A DNA stretch of 64,000 nt, taken from NCBI GenBank assembly GCA_000727475.1, contig KL647291.1, positions 5,727,032 through 5,791,031 of the forward strand, given 5' to 3'. Below, one piece after another: positions 24,601 to 32,894 of this stretch; position 1 is the first letter of the stretch; each line of letters opens with the position of its first letter. The translations under genes were made by a program, and so were the position numbers. The notes below the pieces were generated by a model. That model had not been told where the DNA came from. It saw only the letters and a program-made list of their open reading frames with translations, and made no database searches. Source of the stretch: Sarcocystis neurona. Lineage: Eukaryota; Apicomplexa; Conoidasida; Eucoccidiorida; Sarcocystidae.

Positions 24601-27600
24601 TCTCAAATTTGTACATCTTACTCGAGCCGCTGCTGCTACTGCTGCTACCGGCGCCGGAGAGAGCCCCCCTGCTGCTTCAAATGCTGCTGCGTCCCTCCTA
24701 ACAGATGCTGTCCAACGTACACCTGCAGCTGTAGCTGCTGCTGTTGCCGCGGGTACTGCTGATCCTGCCTCAGGTACTGCAGGTGGTCCTGCTGCTGTTG
24801 CTGTTGCTGCCTCTGCTGCTTGCGCAGCCGACGTTGGGGCCTCTCCTGCTACGGTTGTTCGTACTGCTGCTCTCGCTCGTGCTGCCACAGCTGGGACCCG
24901 TGCCGCTGCAGCGGCCCACGACAGTGGAAGCGCTGCTGTTGCTGCTGCTGCAGCTGTACCTCCGCAGAACACTCTCGTGACTTCTGCAGCCCACGCTGCT
25001 GTTTCTTCTGCTGCTGCGGCACCTCCTGTTTGCCGTCATCCTGCTGCAGCAGAAGACTCTAATCCAAGAACTTCCTCCCCTGCTGTCGGTGCCGCTGCAG
25101 CTGCTGCTGCTGCGAGGAAGGCGCTTCCTGTTGTTGCTGCGCGCTTGTCTACACACGCCTGTCGCTGCGTGGCGTGGAGGCAGCACCAACAGAACGCTGC
25201 TGCAGCAGCAGATATCCCAACCGTCCCCCCTGGTCCCCTTGCGTCCTTCGGTACCGCAGCCTGTGGAAAAAGAGGAAGAAGCAGAAAAGCTGCTGCTGCA
25301 GGGGAGAAGGTTTTTTATATGACTGCTATGTTGTTCTTTTTCCTCTCCTGCTGCGTCACATGCAGCTTTGCTGTAGCAGCTCCGTGGACAGCCCTCGCAA
25401 CGGCTGCAACAGCAGCAGCATACCCTTCACCTGCAGCCCGACTCAGTCTCGCACCGGTTACACGGCGTGCTGCTGACGGGAGAGCAACACGTCTAACAGC
25501 AGCAGCAAGTCGACCCGCGGCAGCACTTGCCGGAACGGCCGCAGCGGCTTCAGCAGCAACAGCAACAGCAGCTCGAGCGACTGCGCCACAGTGGGCCGCT
25601 GCAGCAGCAGCAGCAGCAGTCCCACCGCCTGCCGTCGCCGCAGCAGCGTCTGGGACAATATGCGAAGGAGCAGCACTGCCCCACACAGCAGCAGTAGCAA
25701 CAGCATTACCTCTTCTTCGCCCCACTACTACTAGGACTGCAGCAAGAGCAGCCGCGGCGACCTCTGCTCTCGCAGCAGCAGCAGTGGTGGCAGAGATAGC
25801 GCCTTTTCACAGACTGTATGAGCGGCAACGACTTTTCTACGGTGGCAGCAGCAGCGACAGCAGCACCTTCAGCAACCGCAGAAAACATCGCCTGTCCAGC
25901 AGCAACAGCAGAGGATGCTTCCTGTGCGTCAGAAACAGCAACACTGGGCTTTGCAGCTTACACCGGAGCCGCCGCATGCAAGAACGGGTATCAACGAGTT
26001 GCGCACACGCTTCTGCTCGTTGCTTCGAGGCGGGTCTCCCTGCGGCAGCGTGCATCCCGCAGACCGCAGAGGAGAAGCAGCCGCAGCAACAGCAGGGTCC
26101 GTCTCTCTATCACCTGCCCCTGACGTCGCACTCCCTGCAGCAATACGGTGCGCCGAGTGGCTCTGAGCAGCAGCAGCAGCAGCGCTACCCCCAGCCGGTG
26201 TGGCGGCAGCAGGGGACCAGCAGGCGACAGACGTCGGTGCGTTCTGTTAATATTGTATATACTGCGGATTCTTTTTGTTGCTCTCCTGACACGCTTGCCG
26301 CTGCAAGGAGTCTCACAGCTGAGGGGCCTCCAGGAGTGTGGACTGCTTCTCCATCGACCGCCTGCTTCCTCTCGCTCCGCCGCTCCTCTGCTGCGCCGCA
26401 TTATCTCGCAGCTGCAACGGCGTCTCCGGCATCAGCAGCAACACCAGCAACAGCAGCAGCGACAACCGCGGCAGCGGCGGCAAGAGTCCCACAAGCGACC
26501 ACCGCAGCAGCAGTTCGTCCATTACGAGCAGCGGCAGCAACACCGAAGCCGACGCATGCATTAAGCTTAAGCAAGAGAACTGCTGCAGCAGCAACGAAAG
26601 AACATTCCGCAGGTCTCGCTTTCCATCCTCCATGCACGCGCCAAGAAAGTCCAGCCGAGGGCACTGGCAGAAGAAGCAGGAGCTACAGAGACAGCGCTAT
26701 AAGCGGCACCACCAAGAGTAGAAGCAGCAGCAGAAGCCACATCAGCACGAGCAGAAACACACGCCGCGTCAATGGCAGCAGCAGCTGCAAGACCAGCAGC
26801 CGTGGGACGCGCCTTCCTGACGACAGCAGCACTACTTGCAGCAACACCGGCTGGAGCGAGCTGCTGCACCAGGAAAGCCCGAAACAACTTCTCCACGAAC
26901 GGACTGTTCCGCTGCTGCGCACTGTGCCGTCGCCTTTGCTGCGCAGCTGCTGGTCTTCCTTCCCTGCAGTGCAGGTGGAGCCAGGCTGTCCACGCAGCAG
27001 AAGCAGCAGCGGTAGGTTGCTGCCTCTTTGCTCACAACAGAGCAGCACCAGCCTTTCCAGCGACAGCAGCAGCAACGCTGCAGCGTCTGGTTTGAGAGGA
27101 CGCGGCGGCTGCAGCAGCCGTCGGCGGATCAGAAGCAGCAGCAGCACCCAGGGCAACAGCCGAGTCTCCCCCTGCAACTCCAGTAGTGGGCTGCTGCTGA
27201 TCAGCAGCAGGACCACCACGTACACACACAGCCCCAGCAGTGGCTGCAGCAGGGGCATCAGCAGCAGCAGCAGCGAGAGGGGGAGTAGCCACAGCAGCAG
27301 CAGCAACACGAGCCGCCGCAGTAGCAACAGTAGTGACAGAAGAAGCAGCGACACAAAAAGCAGCAATAGCAGCAGTGACGACGGAAGAAGCACCAACAGA
27401 AGCAGCAGCAACTCCAGCAGTGACGACGGAAAATGCAGCGACACAAGCAGCAGCACTCGCAGCAGTGGCGACGGAAGAAGCAGCAACACGAGCAGCAGCA
27501 ATACCTGCAGCAGTGCCGAGGAGACAAGAAGCGGCAGCACTAGCAGCAGCACCGAACGCAGAGAAGAGGGAGCTTCACCGGAGGCAGCAGCAGAAAAAGG

Positions 27601-28519
27601 ATGCGGTGGTTCTGGTGTCCTTTTTCTCTATTCTTCACTGCAGCGGAAGGCGAGGCAATGCTGCCGGTGGCTTGCTGCATGTGGGCATGCAGGAAACGCC
27701 GTTCTGCGACGATCCTTCCTGCTACAGCTGTCGGTTGCTGCTACCTTCTACTTTCTGCACTTTTTTTATGTCTCGCCGCGACTCTTCAATCTCCCCGTGC
27801 AGCTGTTGCCGAACCGCAGCGGCCTTTTTCAGCACGTACAGGGAGACTCGCTTGCCGGTCTCGCCGCTGCTGCTCTTATGCTGCTGCACCTGCGCAGTCG
27901 TAGGCGCGCGCAGCAGCAAGACGCTGTAGCAGCCGCAGCGTCCCCCCCAGTCAGTGCAGCGGGTGCAGCCGCAGAAGCTCAGAAGCCTCCGGTAGAGCTT
28001 TCGTGGCAGCAGCAGACGAAGCTGAAGAAGAAGCAGCAGCAGCAACAACAGAGAAAACACCAGGTGCCTGTAGGTACAGACGGGCACCGGCTGCAGCAGC
28101 AGCAGGACCAGACAGCAGAGCAGTCTCTGCAGCGCATGCGATCGCAGTCAACCGTTCTGCAGCAGACGCAGCAGCAAGACCGACAGCAACAACAGCAGAA
28201 GCAACAGCAGGGCTGGCTTCGATCGCTGGTCCCCGGTAAACTCTCCTTCTGCCGACGCCTGCTGTTGTCGCCGCTGCTTTTTCTTCCTGCCGCGAGACAC
28301 TTTTTCTCTAGCGACCCGTTCGCGCGCATGCAGCAGCAGCAGAACCTGAAGCAGGAGCAGCAGGTCCAGAAAATGCTGCAGCAACGGACAGAAACGGCTC
28401 AGTATCAAACCCCCCAGTCGACGAAAAGACGAGGCGACACCGCGTCGCTCCCAAGCCCTGAAACACACGAAAATGCGCTTCCTTGGAAGGTGCAGCACTC
28501 TCCACTCCACCGTAGATAA
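21626..28519 (+). CDS. giant low-complexity protein (Ser/Ala/Gln-rich), hypothetical
   Basis: A single plus-strand frame is open from just after a TGA at 21326 to a stop at 28517-28519; the first ATG is at 21626 (about 2297 codons). Other frames in this block break at 730 codons or fewer, so chance openness is unlikely. In order it has a short hydrophobic start (MLLLLRWWVCAAL), a long Ser-rich part, a Cys/Pro/Thr heptad array (about 23540-23800), an Ala-rich middle, and Gln/Ser-rich blocks. Near the C-terminus there is a hydrophobic segment (VAATFYFLHFFYV, about 27730) and then a Gln/Lys-rich tail ending VQHSPLHRR. No enzyme domain was seen, and location and function cannot be assigned. Upstream exons are possible: a CTTCAG acceptor lies at about 21070. 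Minus-strand frames at 24972-22780 and 23326-21770 compete. Confidence 0.45.
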   Translation: MLLLLRWWVCAALHRAAATAVAAARSSYASSNLAVAAAATTAGVSTQRSHNEKLSRTKMLPLSRSDSDSLSSSSRRSSSSTSTNRVNNSSISSSLNTSTVPFLYSSCFCRCSSSGSSCLCSDTGVGDGSSTGTRGSNRETDRSSRSLRNGNHTFSSSIKVLQSSSSRAAKNCSKLPCCWQGHRSSINTHSYSCRRCSRSSCRQHSVNYCRKPCHNKTRWRSPRSGRGVSTRRCQHSSSSSRRTTRRSSRGGSTCACDSNVSRSSSSSCNVQDSPNSWRKGSTRSSRTTTSSNRRDRAPGSTSSRCTCCSSSTTACECSSTGPSAGGGAVGKSVPHCRSSGAFLSGVCFCYAFPVSRSGRISSSSWKHSSSHCSSSGSSISRKRTFHSSADVSVRSSSISKPLAFSCSSKSRSAISSSSRSDRRRMVSSSGSRRSCVSASGSSSNSNRSASTCNSTTSSSRNRTVSSSGSSRSVVSRIRCGSCSVSSRTGSSRARTNRTTRSRTSSSRTSSSSTGSSGTSSSGTSRSRSVSKSNTTKTIVAVSSRSSRRRACVANSTRELLLRRRRWHNDVLNWQMPVVLLLDDAAAPAPPQLLFSPAEPPLLFVCLRSFASPAGISPPSIFSTCVASFCCPLGACKDPPACAPSPSACTPSRLACSARTPSPLACTPSPLACTFSTPACTPFTPACTPSPSAYALSPLARTPSVACKSPPACMLSAPACTTSSLPACTPFPAWTRPRACVAPCAVVCRFRTSSSRALDSLACGFPAGINSPPTCSFLPRASSAASGAPVACSCPACQFSACRPALAKTSLPCNSTHACRYSSPRKCAPACSSPAWSRAVRITSRTHACVPRIRAACASPACVKKSVWVVLHRRASGLWLSLLRRLRLRLSWWRCFRVQELVVRGSDSDSRSAAAGRCTGENGWPDGTPVCLSNACRSSFALLASAAACCSVLFREPRLRSLFLLPCLLDLSYGVCCRSRNNTPVDSAAATGALKFVHLTRAAAATAATGAGESPPAASNAAASLLTDAVQRTPAAVAAAVAAGTADPASGTAGGPAAVAVAASAACAADVGASPATVVRTAALARAATAGTRAAAAAHDSGSAAVAAAAAVPPQNTLVTSAAHAAVSSAAAAPPVCRHPAAAEDSNPRTSSPAVGAAAAAAAARKALPVVAARLSTHACRCVAWRQHQQNAAAAADIPTVPPGPLASFGTAACGKRGRSRKAAAAGEKVFYMTAMLFFFLSCCVTCSFAVAAPWTALATAATAAAYPSPAARLSLAPVTRRAADGRATRLTAAASRPAAALAGTAAAASAATATAARATAPQWAAAAAAAAVPPPAVAAAASGTICEGAALPHTAAVATALPLLRPTTTRTAARAAAATSALAAAAVVAEIAPFHRLYERQRLFYGGSSSDSSTFSNRRKHRLSSSNSRGCFLCVRNSNTGLCSLHRSRRMQERVSTSCAHASARCFEAGLPAAACIPQTAEEKQPQQQQGPSLYHLPLTSHSLQQYGAPSGSEQQQQQRYPQPVWRQQGTSRRQTSVRSVNIVYTADSFCCSPDTLAAARSLTAEGPPGVWTASPSTACFLSLRRSSAAPHYLAAATASPASAATPATAAATTAAAAARVPQATTAAAVRPLRAAAATPKPTHALSLSKRTAAAATKEHSAGLAFHPPCTRQESPAEGTGRRSRSYRDSAISGTTKSRSSSRSHISTSRNTRRVNGSSSCKTSSRGTRLPDDSSTTCSNTGWSELLHQESPKQLLHERTVPLLRTVPSPLLRSCWSSFPAVQVEPGCPRSRSSSGRLLPLCSQQSSTSLSSDSSSNAAASGLRGRGGCSSRRRIRSSSSTQGNSRVSPCNSSSGLLLISSRTTTYTHSPSSGCSRGISSSSSERGSSHSSSSNTSRRSSNSSDRRSSDTKSSNSSSDDGRSTNRSSSNSSSDDGKCSDTSSSTRSSGDGRSSNTSSSNTCSSAEETRSGSTSSSTERREEGASPEAAAEKGCGGSGVLFLYSSLQRKARQCCRWLAACGHAGNAVLRRSFLLQLSVAATFYFLHFFYVSPRLFNLPVQLLPNRSGLFQHVQGDSLAGLAAAALMLLHLRSRRRAQQQDAVAAAASPPVSAAGAAAEAQKPPVELSWQQQTKLKKKQQQQQQRKHQVPVGTDGHRLQQQQDQTAEQSLQRMRSQSTVLQQTQQQDRQQQQQKQQQGWLRSLVPGKLSFCRRLLLSPLLFLPAARHFFSSDPFARMQQQQNLKQEQQVQKMLQQRTETAQYQTPQSTKRRGDTASLPSPETHENALPWKVQHSPLHRR
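23535..23800. repeat. 21-bp minisatellite with TGCATGCA core
   Basis: A unit of about 21 bp, consensus TGCATGCACACCCTCCCCYC, is repeated at least seven times with drift (TGCGTGCACGCCCTCCCCTC and similar). Because 21 is divisible by 3 it gives a heptapeptide on either strand: ACTPSPL-type on plus, VHAGxEG-type on minus. More scattered TGCATGC sites follow to about 24170. Confidence 0.85.
27316..27495 (+). repeat. 45-bp tandem repeat inside the giant open frame
   Basis: About four units share the consensus GCAGCARYANCAGCAGTGRC followed by GACGGAARAWGCANCRACA. Each unit is 45 bp, so all frames are preserved. In the long plus frame it reads as a Ser/Asp-rich 15-mer (SSDDGRS-type); in the next frame it reads as a VTTEEAATQ-type 15-mer. 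Confidence 0.8.
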
Positions 28520-28819
28520 ACAAGTGCAGACACACGTCTACGTGTGTGCATCTGTAGAACCTACCGGTAGACAAAAGTCTATACCGGGGTATACACACTT
28601 GCGTTGCATTTTCCTTACCTACATGTATATATGTCTGTGTATGTAGGGACTTAACGTGCTTCTTGTTTCCCTTGAACATACATGCTCATTTATATATACA
28701 TATATCTATGCATGTTCACTTACGTCTTCCGCGTTTTCACTACAAATACACCGTTATATAAACATATATGCACGGATACATGTACTTACGCTTCGCATGT
28801 TTATTACATATAGACACCC

Positions 28820-28850
<31 letters not shown>

Positions 28851-29236
28851 TACGTATGTGCAGATATGATTACGGATGATGTACATGCGTCTGATTATAA
28901 CGGTAGTTTTCTTGCTTTCTGTATGGGAAGCTATCCACACACATGTGCGTTTCTGTCTGTAAGAGAATTTATCAATGTGAGTCATTGTGTTTACATCTAC
29001 ACCTGTACAAATATATAGGTGTTCACGTATGTGTCTGGAGTTGGACGTACGTGTATATATCTATATATAGAGGGATCTGGGTTGTGGGAAACGCCCAGAT
29101 TCGCGCTTTCGTTTGCGGCAGTGGCTCGGTGACTGCCTCAGCGGTGGGTGCGTTTTCCTGCTGAAGTTGCTGCACTGCTGCTGCTGGTGCTGGACAAGTG
29201 TGCGCTATCGCTGCTCCTGCTGCTGTGTTGCTGGGA
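28520..29236. other. intergenic region with (TA)n microsatellites
   Basis: This lies between the stop of the giant plus-strand frame and the CPBP gene. It carries a long (TA)n at about 28820-28845 and imperfect repeats containing GTTCACTTACG/GTACTTACGC at about 28710-28800. The CPBP 5' UTR or an upstream exon should lie in 29050-29236. No defined promoter motif was recognised. Confidence 0.5.
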
Positions 29237-32200
29237 ATGCTGGTGGTGCAGGGGCCGTTTCCCTCGCGGTGGCGAAGCCTGGCGCTGCTGACGTCGCTGC
29301 TGCTGTCGTATTTGCTGTCCGGGTACGCAGCCTGGGCGGTCGACGTCGGTCTGTACTTCCTCCAGGCAGCAGACGTTGTGTCGGTGGACTTCTGCATGCA
29401 GCGATCTTTGCAGGTGCTGCTGGCGCATCTCGCCTGGGTCGCCGCAGGTCTGTCGCTCTTCAAACTGCTGCTGCGAAACTTCTTCTCTGCCGGAAGTGCG
29501 CAGCAGCAAGAAGGAAAAGACGCACTACAGGAGAGAGAAAAAGAAGGAGGAGAACACAGAAGAGGAGGAGGAGGAGGGGGAGGGGGAAAACGAGGTAGAG
29601 AGAAGGAAGAGGAGGAGGAGGGGCAATACGAGGAAGACGAAAGAGATGAGAGGGGAGAAGCGAGAGAAGACAACGTAGGGGTACAGAGAGGAGATGGTAA
29701 AGGAACTGGTGAAGAAGAGAAGGGAGGAAAACTAGAAAACTATCAGCAGCAACAGGACGCGAAGCGAGAGCCACATCAGCAGAACGTTGCCTCTTACTGC
29801 AGTGTCCGGAGGGGTGGGGACGGGGGGGAGGAGGAGGAGGAGGAGCAGCAGCAGGAGCAGCAAGATCCGCCAGCCAGGCAGGAAAGGCAGCTGCGCCAGC
29901 AGTGCATGCATTTGCAAGTGAAGCGGGATCCCTCCGTTGCTGCAGCGGCAGCAGTCGCCCAACGTGACGCTGTGGAACGAATTTGTGAGGAGGAGCAAGC
30001 GGGGGGTCATTCAGGTGCTAGCTCGCTTTGCAGCTCTCACAGCGTCACCAGCCAAGACAGAGGCAGGGACAGGAGCAGCAGGGGCAGCGGCGGCAGCGGT
30101 ACTGACAGGTGCGCGCTTAGAAGCGAAGGCCACTGGAGCAGCGAGGTCAAGATACCCGGCAGTCTCAGCAGCAACAGCAGCAGCGACGTCCACGAGCGAA
30201 CGAGGGGAGCCGACAGCGACAGCAGCAGCACCGATCGCGACAGCAGCAGCACCGATCGCGACAGCAGCAGCATGTACCGCAGCAGCACCTCCCACAGCAG
30301 CAACGGCAGGGGGACGATGAACAAGGAAGAGTTAAACCTCAGCAGCAACAGCAGCAGCAGTAGCGAGGGCTGGAAGCACGGCAGCAGTGCCGGCTGTAGC
30401 GGCCCAGTGAGGCAAGCTAATAGCAAGGGCAGTAGCAGGAGCAGGATCCCCAGCTTTTTGAGTTTCCTGTCGCCGCGCGCCATGCTGGAAAGGGTCGCGC
30501 GAGCTACAGAAGAAGACGGAAGAGGAGGTTGTGGTCGTGAAGGCAGAGCAGCAGCAGCAGCGGGGAAGACGCAGGTGCAGCAGCAGGAAGAAGCAAAAGA
30601 AGAACAAGGACCGCACATAGAAAGAAGCACGGCGTTAGGAAAGAGGCAGCCAGAGCCACTGCTGCTGTCTGCGCCAGCAAAGTGGTTTTCGCTGCAGTGG
30701 AAAGGAGACGGCGGAGGCTTGTGGGTGTGGTGGGCCGTCGGGGGATACTTTCTCTCCTGCCTGCTTTTCAACATTACTGATATTTTCAACGAGCTGCTGC
30801 TCCAGCAACTTGAGACAGACGAATTACAACACGTAAGAATGTGACAAAAGGAGAAAAGTATATGAAACACCTACAACATCAGTTTGCGGGGGTGGTGTTC
30901 AAACGTGAATTCATACCTCGCCTTTGACGTGTCTACAGCCTTGCACGTACAAACACATATATATATATAGAGAGAGGAGAATAAACGTCTCTGTACGAGC
31001 GCCTATATGTGTATATACACATATATGTGTGAAATATATTAGATATCCATATGTATATATATGTGTATGTAGGGTGTACGTATATGGGTATATTACCATC
31101 CTGTACGCGTATACAAATACGCATATACACGTGTGTGTATATGTAGCCCTACGCACAGACCTCTGCACACGTACGTGCGTATACCTACATGTGTACATTG
31201 CTCTTGACGCATCAGCCTGTGTGTGTGTATACATATCTATGTCTTTCTGGCTATCAGCGTATGTATATATATATATATATCAGTAGGACGGATATGAAGA
31301 GGGCAAGGAAAAACGTGAGGAGGAGACAGAGGAAGTAACAAAGGTCTGTGGTTATTTGACACGTCTGTGGACGCCAGAGCTCAGTCAAACCACCGACTAC
31401 TGTAGAGTTTCGTATGCCCGCACGAGCACACATACCTATACCTATATCGATCTATATCTCTCCATCTGTCTACCGACATATATGTTGTGTATATATATAT
31501 ATATATATATGTACGTGACACGTGCCTCTGAGCGCACATCTGTATATCTGTATATGTATACATGTATATATATGTATAAATTTATATGGCGCATATAAAT
31601 ATATGCACTTATATATATATAAATATATACGTGTAACATATATATATATATGACACGTGCCTGTGAGCACATATACGTATATCTGCATCTTTATCACCAT
31701 ATGTATATATGGCGTGTGCCACTTTGTATTGAACGGCCTACGTATATAGATACATATGTTTTAAGAGAGAGAAAGAGAAAAGGGAACATAAAAAACCTCC
31801 GTGCTAGGAATTCTGGTGGTGAGTAATCACCGTCAGCAAGTGCGCGGTGTGCAGCAGAGAGCGGTGTTGCGTGGATGTTTGATCCGAAGAGATTACGCGG
31901 TGCGGTTCCTCCGGAGTTATTCCTTGTTCGTCTTGTTCGAGTATTCCATCCTGTTCGAGTATTCCATCTTTTTCTTGTTCTGGACCTCCCTTCCGCACGG
32001 CCGTTTTCTTTCTGCCTTTTCTCGAACCTCTTCCTTTCGGCTTGTCCGCCTTCCTCTCCTCGCTTTTCCCTGACGATTCGACTCCTCTTCTTCCATCTCT
32101 CCCGTCTTCCGCTTCCTCCTCTGCTGCTTTTCTGTCTTTCTTGTGTTTTTCGCCGCCCCTTTATTTTCCCTTCTTTCTTCTCACGCTATATTCCTTCCTT

Positions 32201-32894
32201 CTTTCTGCTTCTTTCGGTTCCCCCCCGTGTTGGTGCTTCTTCGTTTGCTTCCCGCTTCGCGTCTTCCATGCCTTCCCCTTTCCGCTGATCTCTCAGTTCT
32301 CTTTTTCTTTGCTTTTCTTTTTTCTTCCTCCCTATTTCGTCGTCGTTCTTCTGCCCAGTTGCTTTCCTCCTCCTCCATCTGCGCTGTTCTTCTTTTCTTT
32401 TCTCTATCTGTCTTCCCTTTCGATCTGTCTCTGTCTCCCGCTCGGTGCTGTGCCCGCACACACGCGCTGACTGCGCCCTTTTATGGGGGCTTCTACCCTG
32501 TGTGGCTTCCCGTGATGTTCTTTTCTCGTTTTTTCAGCAGGGAGAATCTGTGGTGCAGCACATAATGAACCCGGCGATCAACACGCTGTCGTCGTTTGTA
32601 GTCGGGGCCCTTGCTCCGTGCCTCTCTGCTCCGTACTGGGAAGAGCTGCTCTACCGCGGCTTCTGCCTGCCGTTTTTACATCAGCTGCTGCCACTACCTG
32701 CTGCGTTGCTGCTGTCGTCGCTGCTCTTCGCTGCACACCACATGAATGTCCACACGTTGCTTCCCCTTTTCGTCCTCGGTGGCACCTGGGCTGCGCTGTA
32801 CATACACTCCAAGAACCTCTTCACTACAATCCTCATCCACGCCATGTGGAACACAAGAGTCTTCCTTGCTAGCCTCGCACACGGTGATATGTGA
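29237..32894 (+). CDS. CPBP (CAAX/Rce1-type) intramembrane metalloprotease, plant/plastid-like; exons 29237-30832 and 32538-32894
   Basis: This is an integral membrane glutamyl metalloprotease of the CPBP/ABI family. Exon 1 (first in-frame ATG at 29237; TGA upstream at 29162) has two membrane helices (LALLTSLLLSYLLSGYAAW; VLLAHLAWVAAGLSLF). It then has about 390 residues of Glu-, Gln- and Ser-rich insert, then WWAVGGYFLSCLLFNITDIF, ending CAC|GTAAGA. Exon 2 begins at a NAGNAG acceptor (TTTTCAGCAG|GGA) and carries the catalytic set: EELLYRG (EExxxR, 32640), FAAHH (FxxxH, about 32727) and HAMWN (about 32847), with VLGGTW and SKNLFTTILIHAMWNTRVFL near the stop at 32892. The WW-GGYF...NITD block and the HAMWNxRVFL tail match plant chloroplast/cyanobacterial CPBPs more than yeast Rce1, which suggests plastid ancestry and possibly apicoplast or secretory-membrane location (inference). 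At about 650 residues it is at least twice the usual size because of the insert. Confidence 0.87.
29560..29650 (+). repeat. GGA/GAG purine tract encoding Gly/Glu run
   Basis: An almost uninterrupted purine run on the plus strand inside CPBP exon 1 codes for a Gly-rich then Glu-rich stretch. It marks the start of the low-complexity insert. Confidence 0.75.
30210..30275 (+). repeat. short 21-bp tandem repeat in CPBP insert
   Basis: GCGACAGCAGCAGCACCGAT is repeated 2.5 times, giving DSSSTDR heptads within the Ser-rich half of the insert. Confidence 0.7.
31440..31720. repeat. TA microsatellites with 135-bp duplication in CPBP intron
   Basis: GACACGTGCCTSTGAGC occurs at 31517 and 31652, each copy followed by TA-rich DNA. 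A long (TA)n lies at about 31490-31511. Confidence 0.75.
31890..32537 (+). other. exceptionally long pyrimidine-rich tract at the 3' end of the CPBP intron
   Basis: For roughly 600 bp the plus strand is dominated by C and T (TTCC, TCTT, CTTC motifs), running directly into the TTTTTTCAGCAG acceptor. Long open frames on the complementary strand are Glu/Lys/Arg-rich simply because of the purine composition and are not counted as genes. Confidence 0.8.

Noticed and set aside
21770..24972. Minus-strand frames of 518 and 730 codons, Ala-rich with VHAGxEG heptads
   Set aside because: Protein-like, but much shorter than the plus-strand frame over the same DNA. They are kept only as competitors.
26309..26564. 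Gln-rich plus-strand exon ending RSRRMH
   Set aside because: Plausible acceptor and composition, but it lies in a different phase inside the longer open frame and no donor partner was fixed.
32181..32461. Minus-strand Glu/Lys/Arg-rich frames (about 90 codons)
   Set aside because: They are the purine complement of the long pyrimidine tract in the CPBP intron; composition alone explains them.
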